Assembly (NCBI GenBank): GCA_017465545.1
Contig: JAFTVY010000004.1
Span: forward strand, 1-40,344
Origin: Ruminiclostridium sp.
GTDB lineage: Bacteria; Bacillota; Clostridia; Oscillospirales; Ruminococcaceae
Length of the DNA stretch: 40,344 bases
Reading direction: 5' to 3'
Positions 1 through 8,259 of the stretch are shown here, one piece after another. A program made the position numbers and the translations under genes. Under the pieces are notes generated by a model. That model had not been told where the DNA came from, ran no database searches, and saw only the letters and a program-made list of their open reading frames with translations. Each line of letters opens with the position of its first letter. Position 1 is the first letter of the stretch.

Positions 1-386
1 ATAAGTCCGAAGAACGCCGCCGCAACAACTATGAATAAGGCGAAATGACGGATAAATCCAAAGTAGATAAAAATCAGGCTTGCCGCAAAGCAGCAATAGG
101 AGATAACTCTGAGGCAGGTAACGTTCTGCTTTATAAAGGCGTTGCCCTTCTTTATATTGGTGAGCAGTCTGTCAAGGGCGATAGTCAGTATAAGCGCAGG
201 GACGGCGGCACAGTAAAGAGTTATCAGAAGAGGAATATATACGCTGTCGATTCCGTAAGGGATTATGTAGCTCTGCTCGTAAAAGGATACGAGCCAGGGC
301 GCCGCAAAACAGCATATGATAATAAGCACAAAACCCACCTTCGTGAGAACAGATGATATAGCAAGAGAGATATTCTTGTTTTTCAT
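1..386 (-). CDS. DUF2975-like membrane protein, N-terminal part (3' end outside window)
   Basis: An open frame runs from the ATG at 386 to the window edge, giving 128 residues without a stop. It begins MKNKNISLAISSVLTKVGF and has about four hydrophobic segments, near residues 10-30, 48-68, 85-103 and 107-128. A short charged loop with LDRLLTNIKKGNAF lies between the second and third. That layout and loop resemble the DUF2975 family, small membrane proteins of unknown function often followed by a YozG-like helix-turn-helix regulator, which would lie outside the window. The start is supported by a GAAAGGAA ribosome site and a consensus promoter. The family call is from memory of the pattern and is moderately sure. 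Confidence 0.65.
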   Translation of the reverse strand, partial: MKNKNISLAISSVLTKVGFVLIIICCFAAPWLVSFYEQSYIIPYGIDSVYIPLLITLYCAAVPALILTIALDRLLTNIKKGNAFIKQNVTCLRVISYCCFAASLIFIYFGFIRHFALFIVVAAAFFGL

Positions 387-433
387 AGTGAAATTCCTTT
401 CGGGATATTTGAATTGTTTTCTTCTGTGACTAT

Positions 434-462
434 ATATTACCACATCTATTTTTGTTTGTCAA
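434..462 (-). promoter_or_regulatory. Sigma-A promoter of the DUF2975-like gene
   Basis: Read on the minus strand there is a perfect TTGACA (457-462), a 17-base spacer and TAATAT (434-439), about 50 bases upstream of the ATG at 386. Confidence 0.85.
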
Positions 463-469
463 TACTTTC

Positions 470-486
470 TTATCGTTTTTCGATAA
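470..486. promoter_or_regulatory. Inverted repeat TTATCG-N5-CGATAA, candidate operator
   Basis: A perfect 6+6 inverted repeat with a T5 spacer lies eight bases upstream of the -35 element of the DUF2975-like gene. This position suits a regulator-binding site. It is not a terminator, since no transcript is expected to end here. The binding protein is unknown. Confidence 0.4.
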
Positions 487-547
487 ATTTTTATTCTTTT
501 TCAAAAATAGATAATTTATGCAGGCTATCCTAAGGCAGGAGTTGACA

Positions 548-562
548 CAGGCGGCACGCCTG
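548..562 (-). other. GC-rich hairpin after spoVAE
   Basis: CAGGCG-GCA-CGCCTG is a perfect inverted repeat just past the spoVAE stop codon. No T-run follows on the minus strand, so it is at best a weak or factor-dependent terminator or an mRNA 3' stabiliser. Confidence 0.3.
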
Positions 563-566
563 CGCC

Positions 567-944
567 TTATTCCCAGCGGGTACGGTCTGTTCGTTTGAAG
601 ATAAGCGCTACTATAAGTCCGAATAACACCGCCGCCGTTATACCTGCCGCAGAGGAAGTAAAGCCACCTGTAAAGATTCCGAGAAAGCCGTCGGTATCTA
701 TTGCCTTCTTTACTCCCTTTGCAAGAAGATTTCCGAAGCCTGTCAAAGGAACTGTTGCTCCCGCTCCCGCAAAATCCACAAGTGGCTGATATACGCCAAG
801 TCCTCCAAGAACAACACCCGCAACCACGTAAGAAACGAGTATTCTTGCGGGAGTCAGCTTTGTGAGGTCGATAAGAAGCTGTCCGATGGCACAGAAGGCA
901 CCACCGACAAGAAAGGCTTTTAAATATTCTGAAAATATATCCAT
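567..944 (-). CDS. spoVAE: Stage V sporulation protein AE (SpoVAE/SpoVAEb)
   Basis: This 125-residue, very hydrophobic protein belongs to the SpoVAC/SpoVAEB family, inner-membrane parts of the channel that moves dipicolinic acid into the forespore and releases it on germination. Family features visible are the N-terminal FLVGGAFCAIGQLLIDLT, the central GLGVYQPLVDFAGAGATVPLTGFGN segment (here split over residues 48-72) and a C-terminal membrane helix ending in KRTDRTRW. The length is typical for the family. The gene starts six bases after the spoVAD stop, so the two are co-transcribed. The related spoVAC, normally next to these genes, is at 9489-9932. Confidence 0.95.
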   Translation of the reverse strand: MDIFSEYLKAFLVGGAFCAIGQLLIDLTKLTPARILVSYVVAGVVLGGLGVYQPLVDFAGAGATVPLTGFGNLLAKGVKKAIDTDGFLGIFTGGFTSSAAGITAAVLFGLIVALIFKRTDRTRWE

Positions 945-950
945 ATAAAC

Positions 951-1964
951 CTACTTTCTGTGGGAGATTTCCACCACGTGAGATATACCGGGTATGCTTT
1001 CGCCCTGCTGTGAAACGGTAGTAGACATAAGCGCACCCGTTGCGGCAAAGAGGATATTTTTAAGCTCTCCGCTTTTTACCCTCGGCAGAATATAGCCACA
1101 CAGCACACTTGCACTACAACCGCAACCCGAACCGCCTGCATGAACGTCCTGCTTTTTCCTGTCAAAGAGCATAAGTCCGCAGTCCTTATGAACGGTGCTT
1201 ATATCAGTTCCCTGATTTGCAAAAAGCTCGCATAGTATATCAGAGCCTACCTGACCTAAATCCCCCGTAAAAATTGCATCGTAATCGGATAACCTTTTAC
1301 CCGTATTTGAAAGATGGCGGCTTATTGAGTCATATGCCGCACCTGCCATTGCCGCTCCCATATTGTTGGCATCCTTTTCACCCATATCAACTATCTTTCC
1401 TATGGTGACAGCCTTTATAAAGGGCGGCTCGTCCGATATTCCGACAATACAACAGCCTGAGGCGGTCGCCGTCCATTGAGCTGTAGGCGTTCTGACTCCG
1501 CCGTAATTTATCGGAAAGCGGAACTGCCTTTCTGCTGAGCAGAAATGTGATGAGGTGATAGCCGCACAATATTCGCCTATACCGCTATCGGCAAATAGAG
1601 AAGCTACCGCAAGACTCTCCGCCATAGTGGAGCAAGCTCCGTATAGACCTAAAAACGGGAGATCATACTGTCTTAAGCCATAGGTAGAGCCTGTGCATTG
1701 GTTGAGTAGATCTCCTGCGAAGATAAAATCTATATCATCACTTAAAAAATTGCCTTTACGAAGAGCAAAATCAAAAGCATACTGCTGGAATTTACTTTCT
1801 GCCTTTTCCCAGGTTTCTTCTCCAAGCTCTGCACCTTTAGCTATATAATCAAAGCATTCACCGAGAGGGCCGTCTCCCTCCATCTTGCCTACCGCCGCCG
1901 CATAGGATAAAGCCGATACGGAGCTTGTAAGCCTTACTGTTCCGTCTTTTATAAACTGTGGCAT
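951..1964 (-). CDS. spoVAD: Stage V sporulation protein AD (SpoVAD)
   Basis: This 337-residue protein matches SpoVAD, a thiolase-fold protein that binds dipicolinic acid on the outer face of the spore inner membrane. Visible family features include GDLLNQCTGSTYGLRQYDLP near residues 84-103 and the following GLYGACSTMAESL stretch, the thiolase-like core. Length is as expected (B. subtilis SpoVAD is about 338). The start has a GGAAAGGA ribosome site. A sigma-G-like promoter lies 25-54 bases upstream, which agrees with forespore expression. SpoVAE follows six bases downstream. Confidence 0.96.
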   Translation of the reverse strand: MPQFIKDGTVRLTSSVSALSYAAAVGKMEGDGPLGECFDYIAKGAELGEETWEKAESKFQQYAFDFALRKGNFLSDDIDFIFAGDLLNQCTGSTYGLRQYDLPFLGLYGACSTMAESLAVASLFADSGIGEYCAAITSSHFCSAERQFRFPINYGGVRTPTAQWTATASGCCIVGISDEPPFIKAVTIGKIVDMGEKDANNMGAAMAGAAYDSISRHLSNTGKRLSDYDAIFTGDLGQVGSDILCELFANQGTDISTVHKDCGLMLFDRKKQDVHAGGSGCGCSASVLCGYILPRVKSGELKNILFAATGALMSTTVSQQGESIPGISHVVEISHRK

Positions 1965-1988
1965 AATTCTGTCCTTTCCTTTTTTGGA

Positions 1989-2018
1989 TAGTTTGTGCAG
2001 GGCTTTAAAACTTATTCA
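1989..2018 (-). promoter_or_regulatory. Sigma-G-like forespore promoter of spoVAD
   Basis: On the minus strand TGAATA (2013-2018), a 17-base spacer and CAAACTA (1989-1995) are close to the published sigma-G consensus (TGAATA, 17-18 bases, CATACTA), with one mismatch in the -10. It sits directly upstream of a gene known to be sigma-G controlled in Bacillus. Confidence 0.7.
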
Positions 2019-2036
2019 ATTAAAGAAAATATAACA

Positions 2037-2065
2037 TTTACAATCATCCCCCGGTATGGTATAAT
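2037..2065 (+). promoter_or_regulatory. Sigma-A promoter of the lipase-like gene
   Basis: TTTACA (2037-2042), 17 bases, TATAAT (2060-2065). It is divergent from the spoVAD promoter and 50 bases before the ATG at 2115. Confidence 0.8.
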
Positions 2066-2114
2066 TGTTATATCATATTTTAAGTAATACAGAAATTCAT
2101 TGTGGGGTGATATA

Positions 2115-3443
2115 ATGAAAATTAAATATATACTCACTTCCCTTTTCTATTTTTTAATATCAGCATTTATTGCAAACTCCTTTGTGATTATCACAGAAAT
2201 ACCACAGATACTGTTTGCGGTTATTCCCGTGTTTATTCTTATGAACATAGGTGCAGGGGTGCTGACTGTCAGAACACGGGAGCATACTCTTAAATATTGT
2301 TATCACGGGACGGTATTGCTAAGTGCCTTTTATCTGTCGCTGATATTATCGGTAATTTATCATATAGTGCTTGCTACAAAACGTCTGCCAGACGATTACG
2401 GAACGTTTATCTGGAGTGCAGTTATCTGCATAATCGTTCATTTCATCATTTTCTGGAACGGGATAATCTGCGTATATCTGACATCTACACAGCTTGGTAT
2501 CAAAATAAGGGTTATCGGGGTTATCTGCGGAATGATACCGATAGCGAATTTAGTAGCCTTGTTTTTTATTATAAAGACAACCGCAAGCGAGGTTTTCTTT
2601 GAAGTACAGAAGGAAAAGCTGAATCTTAAAAGACAAAAGGACAAAATCTGTGCAACAAAATATCCGATTCTTCTTGTACACGGAGTATTCTTCAGGGACT
2701 CAAAATTCTTCAACTACTGGGGTAGAATACCGAAGGAGCTTATTACTAACGGAGCAACTGTATTCTACGGCAATCAGCCCTCTGCCGCCGCAGTTTCAGA
2801 ATGTGCGGTATATATAAGGGACAGAGTACGGGAAATAATAGACGAGACGGGCGCTGAAAAGGTCAATATCATTGCTCATTCAAAGGGCGGTCTTGACTGC
2901 AGATACGCTGTGTCAAAGCTTGGAATTGAGGAAAACGTGGCTTCGCTCACTACTATAAACACACCACACAGGGGCTGCTTGTTTGCCGATTATCTGCTGA
3001 CAAAATTGCCGCCTGCTATAAAAAACAGAACGGCACAGACCTATAATATGGCGCTGAATAAATTCGGAGAGAAGGATTCGGATTTTTTAGCGGCAGTAAG
3101 CAATCTTACCGACAGCTACTGCTCTGTGCTTAATAATGAGCTTGAACAGCCGAAGAACGTATTCTGCCAGAGTGTTGGCTCGGTGCTTAAAAATGCCACG
3201 GGAGGAAAATTTCCGCTCAATTTCTCCTATCATTTAGTGCATCTGTTCAGCGGAGCAAATGACGGGCTTGTAAGTGAGGAAGCCTTCCCCTGGGGAGAAA
3301 AATATATACGCCTTACCCCGGCGGGTAAAAGAGGCATCTCCCACGGTGACGTAATCGACCTGAACAGAGAGAATATCAAGGGCTTTGACGTAAGGGAGTT
3401 CTACGTGAGGCTTGTAAGCGATCTGAAGAACAGAGGATTGTAA
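2115..3443 (+). CDS. Membrane-anchored alpha/beta hydrolase, lipase-like
   Basis: This 442-residue protein has two parts. Residues 1-155 hold about five hydrophobic helices, suggesting a membrane anchor. From about 183 there is an alpha/beta-hydrolase domain of the triacylglycerol lipase/PGAP1-like type: the oxyanion strand PILLVHGVFF, the nucleophile elbow AHSKGG with Ser256, a likely acid in GANDGLV (Asp383) and a likely His in GISHGDV (His410). The substrate is unknown; acyl esters or lipids are plausible. The ATG at 2115 is preferred over an in-frame TTG at 2100 because GGGGTGAT lies just before it. It stands alone between its own promoter and a strong terminator, inside the split spoVA locus. 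Confidence 0.8.
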   Translation: MKIKYILTSLFYFLISAFIANSFVIITEIPQILFAVIPVFILMNIGAGVLTVRTREHTLKYCYHGTVLLSAFYLSLILSVIYHIVLATKRLPDDYGTFIWSAVICIIVHFIIFWNGIICVYLTSTQLGIKIRVIGVICGMIPIANLVALFFIIKTTASEVFFEVQKEKLNLKRQKDKICATKYPILLVHGVFFRDSKFFNYWGRIPKELITNGATVFYGNQPSAAAVSECAVYIRDRVREIIDETGAEKVNIIAHSKGGLDCRYAVSKLGIEENVASLTTINTPHRGCLFADYLLTKLPPAIKNRTAQTYNMALNKFGEKDSDFLAAVSNLTDSYCSVLNNELEQPKNVFCQSVGSVLKNATGGKFPLNFSYHLVHLFSGANDGLVSEEAFPWGEKYIRLTPAGKRGISHGDVIDLNRENIKGFDVREFYVRLVSDLKNRGL

Positions 3444-3449
3444 ATAGCA

Positions 3450-3480
3450 AGACCATCGGTTTTATCCGATGGTCTTTTTG
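3450..3480 (+). terminator. Rho-independent terminator of the lipase-like gene
   Basis: A 10-bp stem (3450-3459 with 3466-3475, arms AGACCATCGG and CCGATGGTCT) with a 6-base loop is followed by a T-run. It lies between convergent genes. Confidence 0.9.
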
Positions 3481-3492
3481 TTATATCATTTA

Positions 3493-5805
3493 TCACATAA
3501 AAAGATACGCTTCGTCAGGGAAATAATATTCGCCCTCGCTGTTTTCAATACGCCAGAAGAATATGTACTCATCGTCAGAAATCGTTATTTCATCACCCTC
3601 CGATAATCCGGGGACACCGTCAATTCCTGAATCTATCACGCCTTTAAGAGGTGAAGTACCGGGAATTATTCTGACGAATATATCATCCTCGTCTGCGTAT
3701 TCGTCGCAATACTCTTCGGGTATATCCACGGTAAAGCCTGCAATAAGAATATCATCTTCAGAAATTTTTTCTGCAACCTTTCTGAAGGTGGCGTTCGCTA
3801 AAGCATATCTTTTGGCGTTCAGCTTTGCCGTATCACGGAATCTGAAAAGCTCCGTATCTTCTGTAGAAATTTCATTAAGAAGCAGAGTGGTAACTTCCCC
3901 GTCTTTAGTAAAGGAGATATACGGCACGGCAAATTCGCTATCCTCAAATTCCTGTGCATCGGGGTATACCGTTGTGGGAAGCTTCCAGCCGAACATTACC
4001 TGTGATTCCTCGTTATAGGAAACGCCGAAGGGTATCTCGGTATTTTCGTCAGGCATATTTCCGATTCCCGTCACGTAGGTGCATATCTGACTCATAAGTC
4101 TGACAATAAAATCGACGTTTTTCTCCTTGGCATTACGTACTATAAGCTGACGGGAGCCAAGCGTTGACAAGCCTGAAGTCATAAGGGCGATTTTATTGTC
4201 CTCACCCATCCCGAAGGCATAAACACGGAAAAGAAGATTGTCAATGGGCGGTACGTCAACCTCCGCCAGCATTTCTGCCCATCTGCACGGCAGAAGTCGG
4301 TAATTAACAAGCTCAAGTAAAAAGGGCGAAGCATCCTTGTTCAGCTTTACCGCAAGCTTTAAAAGCAGGAAAAGAAGTTCGTCTGCGGGCATTTCATCAC
4401 TATAACCGTTCAAGATAAGCATATAGCCGTAATCTTCTATAAAGCCTTCATATTCCGACTGTGTTACAGGATGAACGGCGTTAAAGCGGTCCATATCGTT
4501 ACAGATATCGCTGAGTCCCGCCACTATCTGAACGGACGCCTTGCTTTTCTCATCAGTAACTATGAACACAAGAGCGTCAGTTCTGTCATCAATATATCTT
4601 TCCTGGAGCTCTATGCCGTTTAAACTGATCAGGGCATCGTTTACCTCACTACCTGCGGGGAAGGAATCAGACGTTCTGAAGGGGATGGCAAGGGACAGCG
4701 GTATTTTATCGGCGGTGCTGTGACGGGGTAGCTTAAGTTCCTTTACAGGTGTTTCGGGGTACTGATACAGGAGTTTATCCATAAAGCTTGTGCTACCGTT
4801 TCTGTTATCGAATTTTTCTGCAAGTGCTTTTGCGGTATTATAGAAATATTCCTGAAGCTCTGATACCGAATAAAGGTTATCCTTATTATATTTTTCAAAG
4901 CTATGGGGCAAGGACATAGTAAGCTCGTCGCATCCCTGATCTGCTACGGATTTAAAGAATCTTGCAGAAGCGTCTGCAAAATAGAAGCGCATTTTAGGAT
5001 TGTGGCTTCTTACAAAAAAATCAAGGCTACGGGTAAACAGCTTAAACGCCTTGTCGGTATCGGTAAGAGCTTTTAAAAGGAGGATATGCGACGTTTCCAT
5101 AAGGAAATTATCGTTGTCGCCTATCATCGGCAGCAGCATATCCGCATAATGCTGAGCCTCGGATATTGCACCTATTTTCGTGAAATGCTCAACGCACTTT
5201 CCAAAGGTGACTTCCGGTACTTCTGCGCAGGAGATACCACGCTTTTTCATTTCTTCAAGCATAGAAATTGCCTTTTCCTCTGTGCCGAAGAGGAATTCTA
5301 CGCTGATATCGTGATTCATCTCACAAGCGGCACAGTCGCTTAAATCGTCACGCTCTGCCTGACGGAATTTCTGCCACAGCTCCTTTGATTTTTCGGGTTC
5401 TGTATCGGCGTAGAAAAGCATCGTCTTCATATAGTAGGTACGAAGAGAATATCCGTAACGCTCGCAGCGTATTCTGAACTCTTCAAAATAGCTTTCAGCC
5501 ATTTCCCTTGACACCTGATAGAAGTCCCTTATATCTTCAATTATCCATTTGAAGGCTATCATAAAGGAGTTTATATCCTCTTCACCGGGATTTGTCTGCT
5601 TATCGAAAAGCGACATATATTCAGGGAACATTATCACAGCCTTGTAGCAATCTCCGTTAAAGACCGACTCTCTTATGTACATATAACGAAGCTCAAGGGA
5701 CTGCGAGGAATCCTTTTCCTTGTCCGCTTCGTCGATACATTTTTTAAGATACTTCATTTTTTCTTCACCATCGGGAAGATTGTAAAAATATGCATTATCA
5801 AACAT
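3493..5805 (-). CDS. TPR-like protein with DUF4026/DUF2314-like C-terminal region, partner of HSP90-like ATPase
   Basis: This 770-residue, acidic, soluble protein has no signal peptide or membrane helix. Residues 1-350 look like a helical repeat solenoid of TPR type, with recurring 35-40-residue helix pairs rich in Tyr, Phe and Ala. A middle segment (about 375-600), including SGLSTLGSRQLIVRNAKEKN, resembles DUF4026. The last 150 residues, with VPGLSEGDEITISDDEYIFF, resemble the DUF2314 layout. These family links are from pattern memory and are uncertain. The gene starts 14 bases after the HSP90-like gene stops and has its own AAAGGAGC site, so the two form an operon. The context suggests a co-chaperone or client adaptor. 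No catalytic motif is visible. Confidence 0.6.
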   Translation of the reverse strand: MFDNAYFYNLPDGEEKMKYLKKCIDEADKEKDSSQSLELRYMYIRESVFNGDCYKAVIMFPEYMSLFDKQTNPGEEDINSFMIAFKWIIEDIRDFYQVSREMAESYFEEFRIRCERYGYSLRTYYMKTMLFYADTEPEKSKELWQKFRQAERDDLSDCAACEMNHDISVEFLFGTEEKAISMLEEMKKRGISCAEVPEVTFGKCVEHFTKIGAISEAQHYADMLLPMIGDNDNFLMETSHILLLKALTDTDKAFKLFTRSLDFFVRSHNPKMRFYFADASARFFKSVADQGCDELTMSLPHSFEKYNKDNLYSVSELQEYFYNTAKALAEKFDNRNGSTSFMDKLLYQYPETPVKELKLPRHSTADKIPLSLAIPFRTSDSFPAGSEVNDALISLNGIELQERYIDDRTDALVFIVTDEKSKASVQIVAGLSDICNDMDRFNAVHPVTQSEYEGFIEDYGYMLILNGYSDEMPADELLFLLLKLAVKLNKDASPFLLELVNYRLLPCRWAEMLAEVDVPPIDNLLFRVYAFGMGEDNKIALMTSGLSTLGSRQLIVRNAKEKNVDFIVRLMSQICTYVTGIGNMPDENTEIPFGVSYNEESQVMFGWKLPTTVYPDAQEFEDSEFAVPYISFTKDGEVTTLLLNEISTEDTELFRFRDTAKLNAKRYALANATFRKVAEKISEDDILIAGFTVDIPEEYCDEYADEDDIFVRIIPGTSPLKGVIDSGIDGVPGLSEGDEITISDDEYIFFWRIENSEGEYYFPDEAYLFM

Positions 5806-5819
5806 TTTAATAGCTCCTT

Positions 5820-7580
5820 TTATTCAATGCCCCACTCAATAAGCTTTATGAGGTTCTGATTCATTATATTCATTTCACTGCTATGAACGGGAAAGCCGCC
5901 AGCAATAAGCGATTGCACGTATAAAATCTGTGCATAGACCGACAGCTTTTCCTCGTCCGCTATTTCTGAAAGCTTTTTTATAAGGTGATTTTCACAGTTC
6001 AGATAAAGTACCGCAAAGGCTGAATTGTCAAGCTCCTCGCCAAAGGCGTCAAGCATACTGTCAAAAAGCCCTGATGAATTTTCCTTTGATTTGTTTATAT
6101 CACGTTTAAGCTCCGCTTCGCTACTCAGGGTATAGAGTGACGCCAGCTGATACGGAGAAAAGCCTTTAAGCACTACCCTGCAATCGTAAGGGTACAGCAC
6201 GCTATTAAAGGTATCCAGCATATAGCTGAAATCCTCTTCGTTTTCGGCATCCTCAAGAAGCTCCTCCAGCAGACTATCGTGCATCTGCTCGGTGTCTGAT
6301 ATTCCAAGAGCGGAAAGCATCGTGAGAAGCGCCCTGTCGTGCACGTATCCGCTGTTTACCAGAAGCTCGTTCTTTTCGGCAAACACAGGGCGGAGTTGTC
6401 GGAAGGCGTCTATATCGGAGGTGTAAAAAAGCTTGCCTTTATACTGCATGAGCTCCTTGCCGCTCAGATTACCGAAGCTGGTTTCAAAAACGAAATAAGG
6501 CATAAATATTCTGAACAGACGTTCATTTTCTGCACAGACGGATTTTAACGCCACTCCGTGAAGGGCTACGAGTTTCCCGAGCATAACGGGATCCTTTACG
6601 GATATTTTTTCAAGATATGCTGATATGCAGGCTGAAAGCTCTTCTTTGGCTTCATCAAGTAACGAATCCTTATAAAAATCCTCTCTTGAGGCTGTAGGGC
6701 TTAGCTTATCGGTATTGAAAAAGCATTGGATAAAGAATGCCCATTCGGGAAGCAGAGAGCTTCCGTCCTCGGTAAGAAGCATATTTTTAAGATAAATCCT
6801 ATGCTTGCTCTTTGAGGCGGCAGAGACCGTATAGGGCAGAATATAGGCTATTCCGCTGAATAGTCCCTTTTTAGAGTTAAGAGGAATATAATCAAGATAA
6901 TCGTAATCCGTGCCGAATATATTTTTACCCATACTGAGTATATCTCGGCGTTCGTCTCCGCTGTTTTCCGAAATCAGTATATTGACACGGAATTTTATAT
7001 TTTCATCTGTATGAACGTATACGGGATAAGGAATCGGGAGTCCGTAATATCTTATTATTTCAGTCACCTTTTCACGGGTGAAAAGATAGCTGTAGCTTTT
7101 TTCTGCTATTATAGTTATTTCCGTACCAACGGGCATATCGCTTTTTATTTCCTTTACGGAATATCTGCCATCGGAAAAGCCGTGCCATTCATAAGCCCTG
7201 TCGGGAGTTTTTATAGAACGGGTGCGAAGGGTTATCTCATCGGTGACGATAAAGCAGGATAAAAGTCCTATACCGAAACGCCCGATAAAGCCGCCGTCCT
7301 CTCCCCTTTTGGATGACTGACCGATAACCGAAATAAATTTATGTATCTCTTCTTCAGTAAGACCTGCGCCGTTATCTGAAAAGCTCAAAGAATTTTCCTC
7401 GTTCACTTTTATATCTATCTGCGGCTCACTGTAGGATGAGTCCAGCTGTTTGCGAAGGCTTATCGCATCGGCACAGTTCTGGAGAAGCTCTCTCAGGAAA
7501 ACTCCGGGACTACTGTACAGATGATTTGACAGTATATCTATCATACCGCCAAGATTTACGCTGAATGAATAATCGTTCAT
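5820..7580 (-). CDS. HSP90-family (HtpG-like) chaperone ATPase
   Basis: This 586-residue protein carries the GHKL ATP-binding fold and the Hsp90 middle domain. N-terminal motifs are FLRELLQNCADAI (Glu31, Asn35, Asp38), SDNGAGL (Asp69) and GRFGIG (100-105). The middle domain keeps LLPEW and NTDKLSPTASRED with the catalytic-loop Arg299 typical of Hsp90. The C-terminal 190 residues do not obviously match the HtpG dimerisation domain, and the protein is somewhat short for HtpG (about 620). It is therefore a divergent Hsp90 paralogue rather than plain HtpG. It leads an operon with the TPR-like protein at 3493-5805. Ribosome site AAAGGAG. No CIRCE or other heat-shock element is seen upstream. Confidence 0.85.
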   Translation of the reverse strand: MNDYSFSVNLGGMIDILSNHLYSSPGVFLRELLQNCADAISLRKQLDSSYSEPQIDIKVNEENSLSFSDNGAGLTEEEIHKFISVIGQSSKRGEDGGFIGRFGIGLLSCFIVTDEITLRTRSIKTPDRAYEWHGFSDGRYSVKEIKSDMPVGTEITIIAEKSYSYLFTREKVTEIIRYYGLPIPYPVYVHTDENIKFRVNILISENSGDERRDILSMGKNIFGTDYDYLDYIPLNSKKGLFSGIAYILPYTVSAASKSKHRIYLKNMLLTEDGSSLLPEWAFFIQCFFNTDKLSPTASREDFYKDSLLDEAKEELSACISAYLEKISVKDPVMLGKLVALHGVALKSVCAENERLFRIFMPYFVFETSFGNLSGKELMQYKGKLFYTSDIDAFRQLRPVFAEKNELLVNSGYVHDRALLTMLSALGISDTEQMHDSLLEELLEDAENEEDFSYMLDTFNSVLYPYDCRVVLKGFSPYQLASLYTLSSEAELKRDINKSKENSSGLFDSMLDAFGEELDNSAFAVLYLNCENHLIKKLSEIADEEKLSVYAQILYVQSLIAGGFPVHSSEMNIMNQNLIKLIEWGIE

Positions 7581-7614
7581 TGCCGCTCCTTTTCTGTCTA
7601 TAAATTTCTATTTA

Positions 7615-7643
7615 ATTATAGCACTTTTACATCCGGAATTCAA
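7615..7643 (-). promoter_or_regulatory. Sigma-A promoter of the HSP90-like operon
   Basis: TTGAAT (7638-7643), 17 bases and TATAAT (7615-7620) with an extended TGC before the -10, read on the minus strand. Confidence 0.8.
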
Positions 7644-7713
7644 TAAAAGACGGCTTTAAATGGCTGTACAGATATAAAATTTTTTATTACGTCAGAAAAA
7701 CGACTATTACCCC

Positions 7714-7742
7714 TTGACAAATAATAGGTAATATGTTATCAT
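7714..7742 (+). promoter_or_regulatory. Sigma-A promoter of the marR-flavodoxin operon
   Basis: TTGACA (7714-7719), 17 bases, TATCAT (7737-7742). It overlaps the first of two MarR-type sites. Confidence 0.8.
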
Positions 7743-7760
7743 TTATATGTAATATATTAC
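7728..7760. promoter_or_regulatory. Two MarR-type operator palindromes
   Basis: GTAATATATTAC (7749-7760) is a perfect 12-bp palindrome. GTAATATGTTAT (7728-7739) matches it at 10 of 12 positions and overlaps the -10 element. Their centres are 21 bases apart, two helical turns. This layout fits autorepression by the MarR protein encoded just downstream. Confidence 0.65.
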
Positions 7761-7782
7761 TTAATTTACTGAGGAGGTAAAA

Positions 7783-8259
7783 ATGGACATCAAGGAAGTT
7801 ATTAACAGCGGCAAGGTGGATTTTTCGGGTATCGAGTCATCTTATTTTCTCATCGGCTTATTAAGTGCCTTTGATAACAGATTTCAGGCGATGGCTGATA
7901 GTATGATGGAGGAAATCAGCTGGAAGCAGTTTTTTGCTATCATATGCATAAATATGTATAACGGAAAGCCGACTGTAAAGGAGCTTGCCGAAATAATGGG
8001 CAGCTCTCATCAGAACGTAAAGCAGATACTGATAAAATTAGAAAAGAAGGGTTTTGTAAGCATCGCCACAGACGAAACCGATAAAAGAAAGCAACGGATT
8101 GAGCTGACGGAATACTGCAGGGAGTTCTGTGAAAGAAACGACGAAACAAGTATGAATATTATGAAAACAATGTTCAGCGGTATTTCTGAAGAGCAGCTAC
8201 AAACCACTATAAAAACTATCATACAGATTGAAAATAATTTAAAGGAGATAGAGAAATGA
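7783..8259 (+). CDS. MarR-family transcriptional regulator
   Basis: This 158-residue protein has the winged helix-turn-helix of MarR regulators at about residues 62-112: KPTVKELAEIMGSSHQNVKQ forms the recognition region, followed by the wing segment with TDETDKRKQRIEL. MarR proteins bind as dimers to short palindromes and are released by small ligands or oxidation. An AGGAGG ribosome site precedes the ATG. The next gene overlaps by four bases (ATGA), so the regulator and flavodoxin are translated together. Two palindromes in its own promoter suggest autoregulation. The inducing signal is unknown; a redox link is inferred only from the flavodoxin neighbour. Confidence 0.9.
   Translation: MDIKEVINSGKVDFSGIESSYFLIGLLSAFDNRFQAMADSMMEEISWKQFFAIICINMYNGKPTVKELAEIMGSSHQNVKQILIKLEKKGFVSIATDETDKRKQRIELTEYCREFCERNDETSMNIMKTMFSGISEEQLQTTIKTIIQIENNLKEIEK

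Noticed and set aside
45-356. Plus-strand frame of 103 residues at the left end
   Set aside because: It is basic, has no ribosome site and lies antisense to a good membrane-protein frame that has a promoter and ribosome site.
3563-4018. Plus-strand frame of 151 residues, Ser-rich
   Set aside because: It is antisense to the acidic C-terminal part of the TPR-like protein. The Ser-rich reading is a by-product of Asp/Glu codons on the other strand.
7581-7660. CIRCE heat-shock element upstream of the HSP90-like gene
   Set aside because: TTATAGCACTT slightly resembles a CIRCE half-site (TTAGCACTC), but there is no matching GAGTGCTAA arm nearby. It is explained by the extended -10 region.
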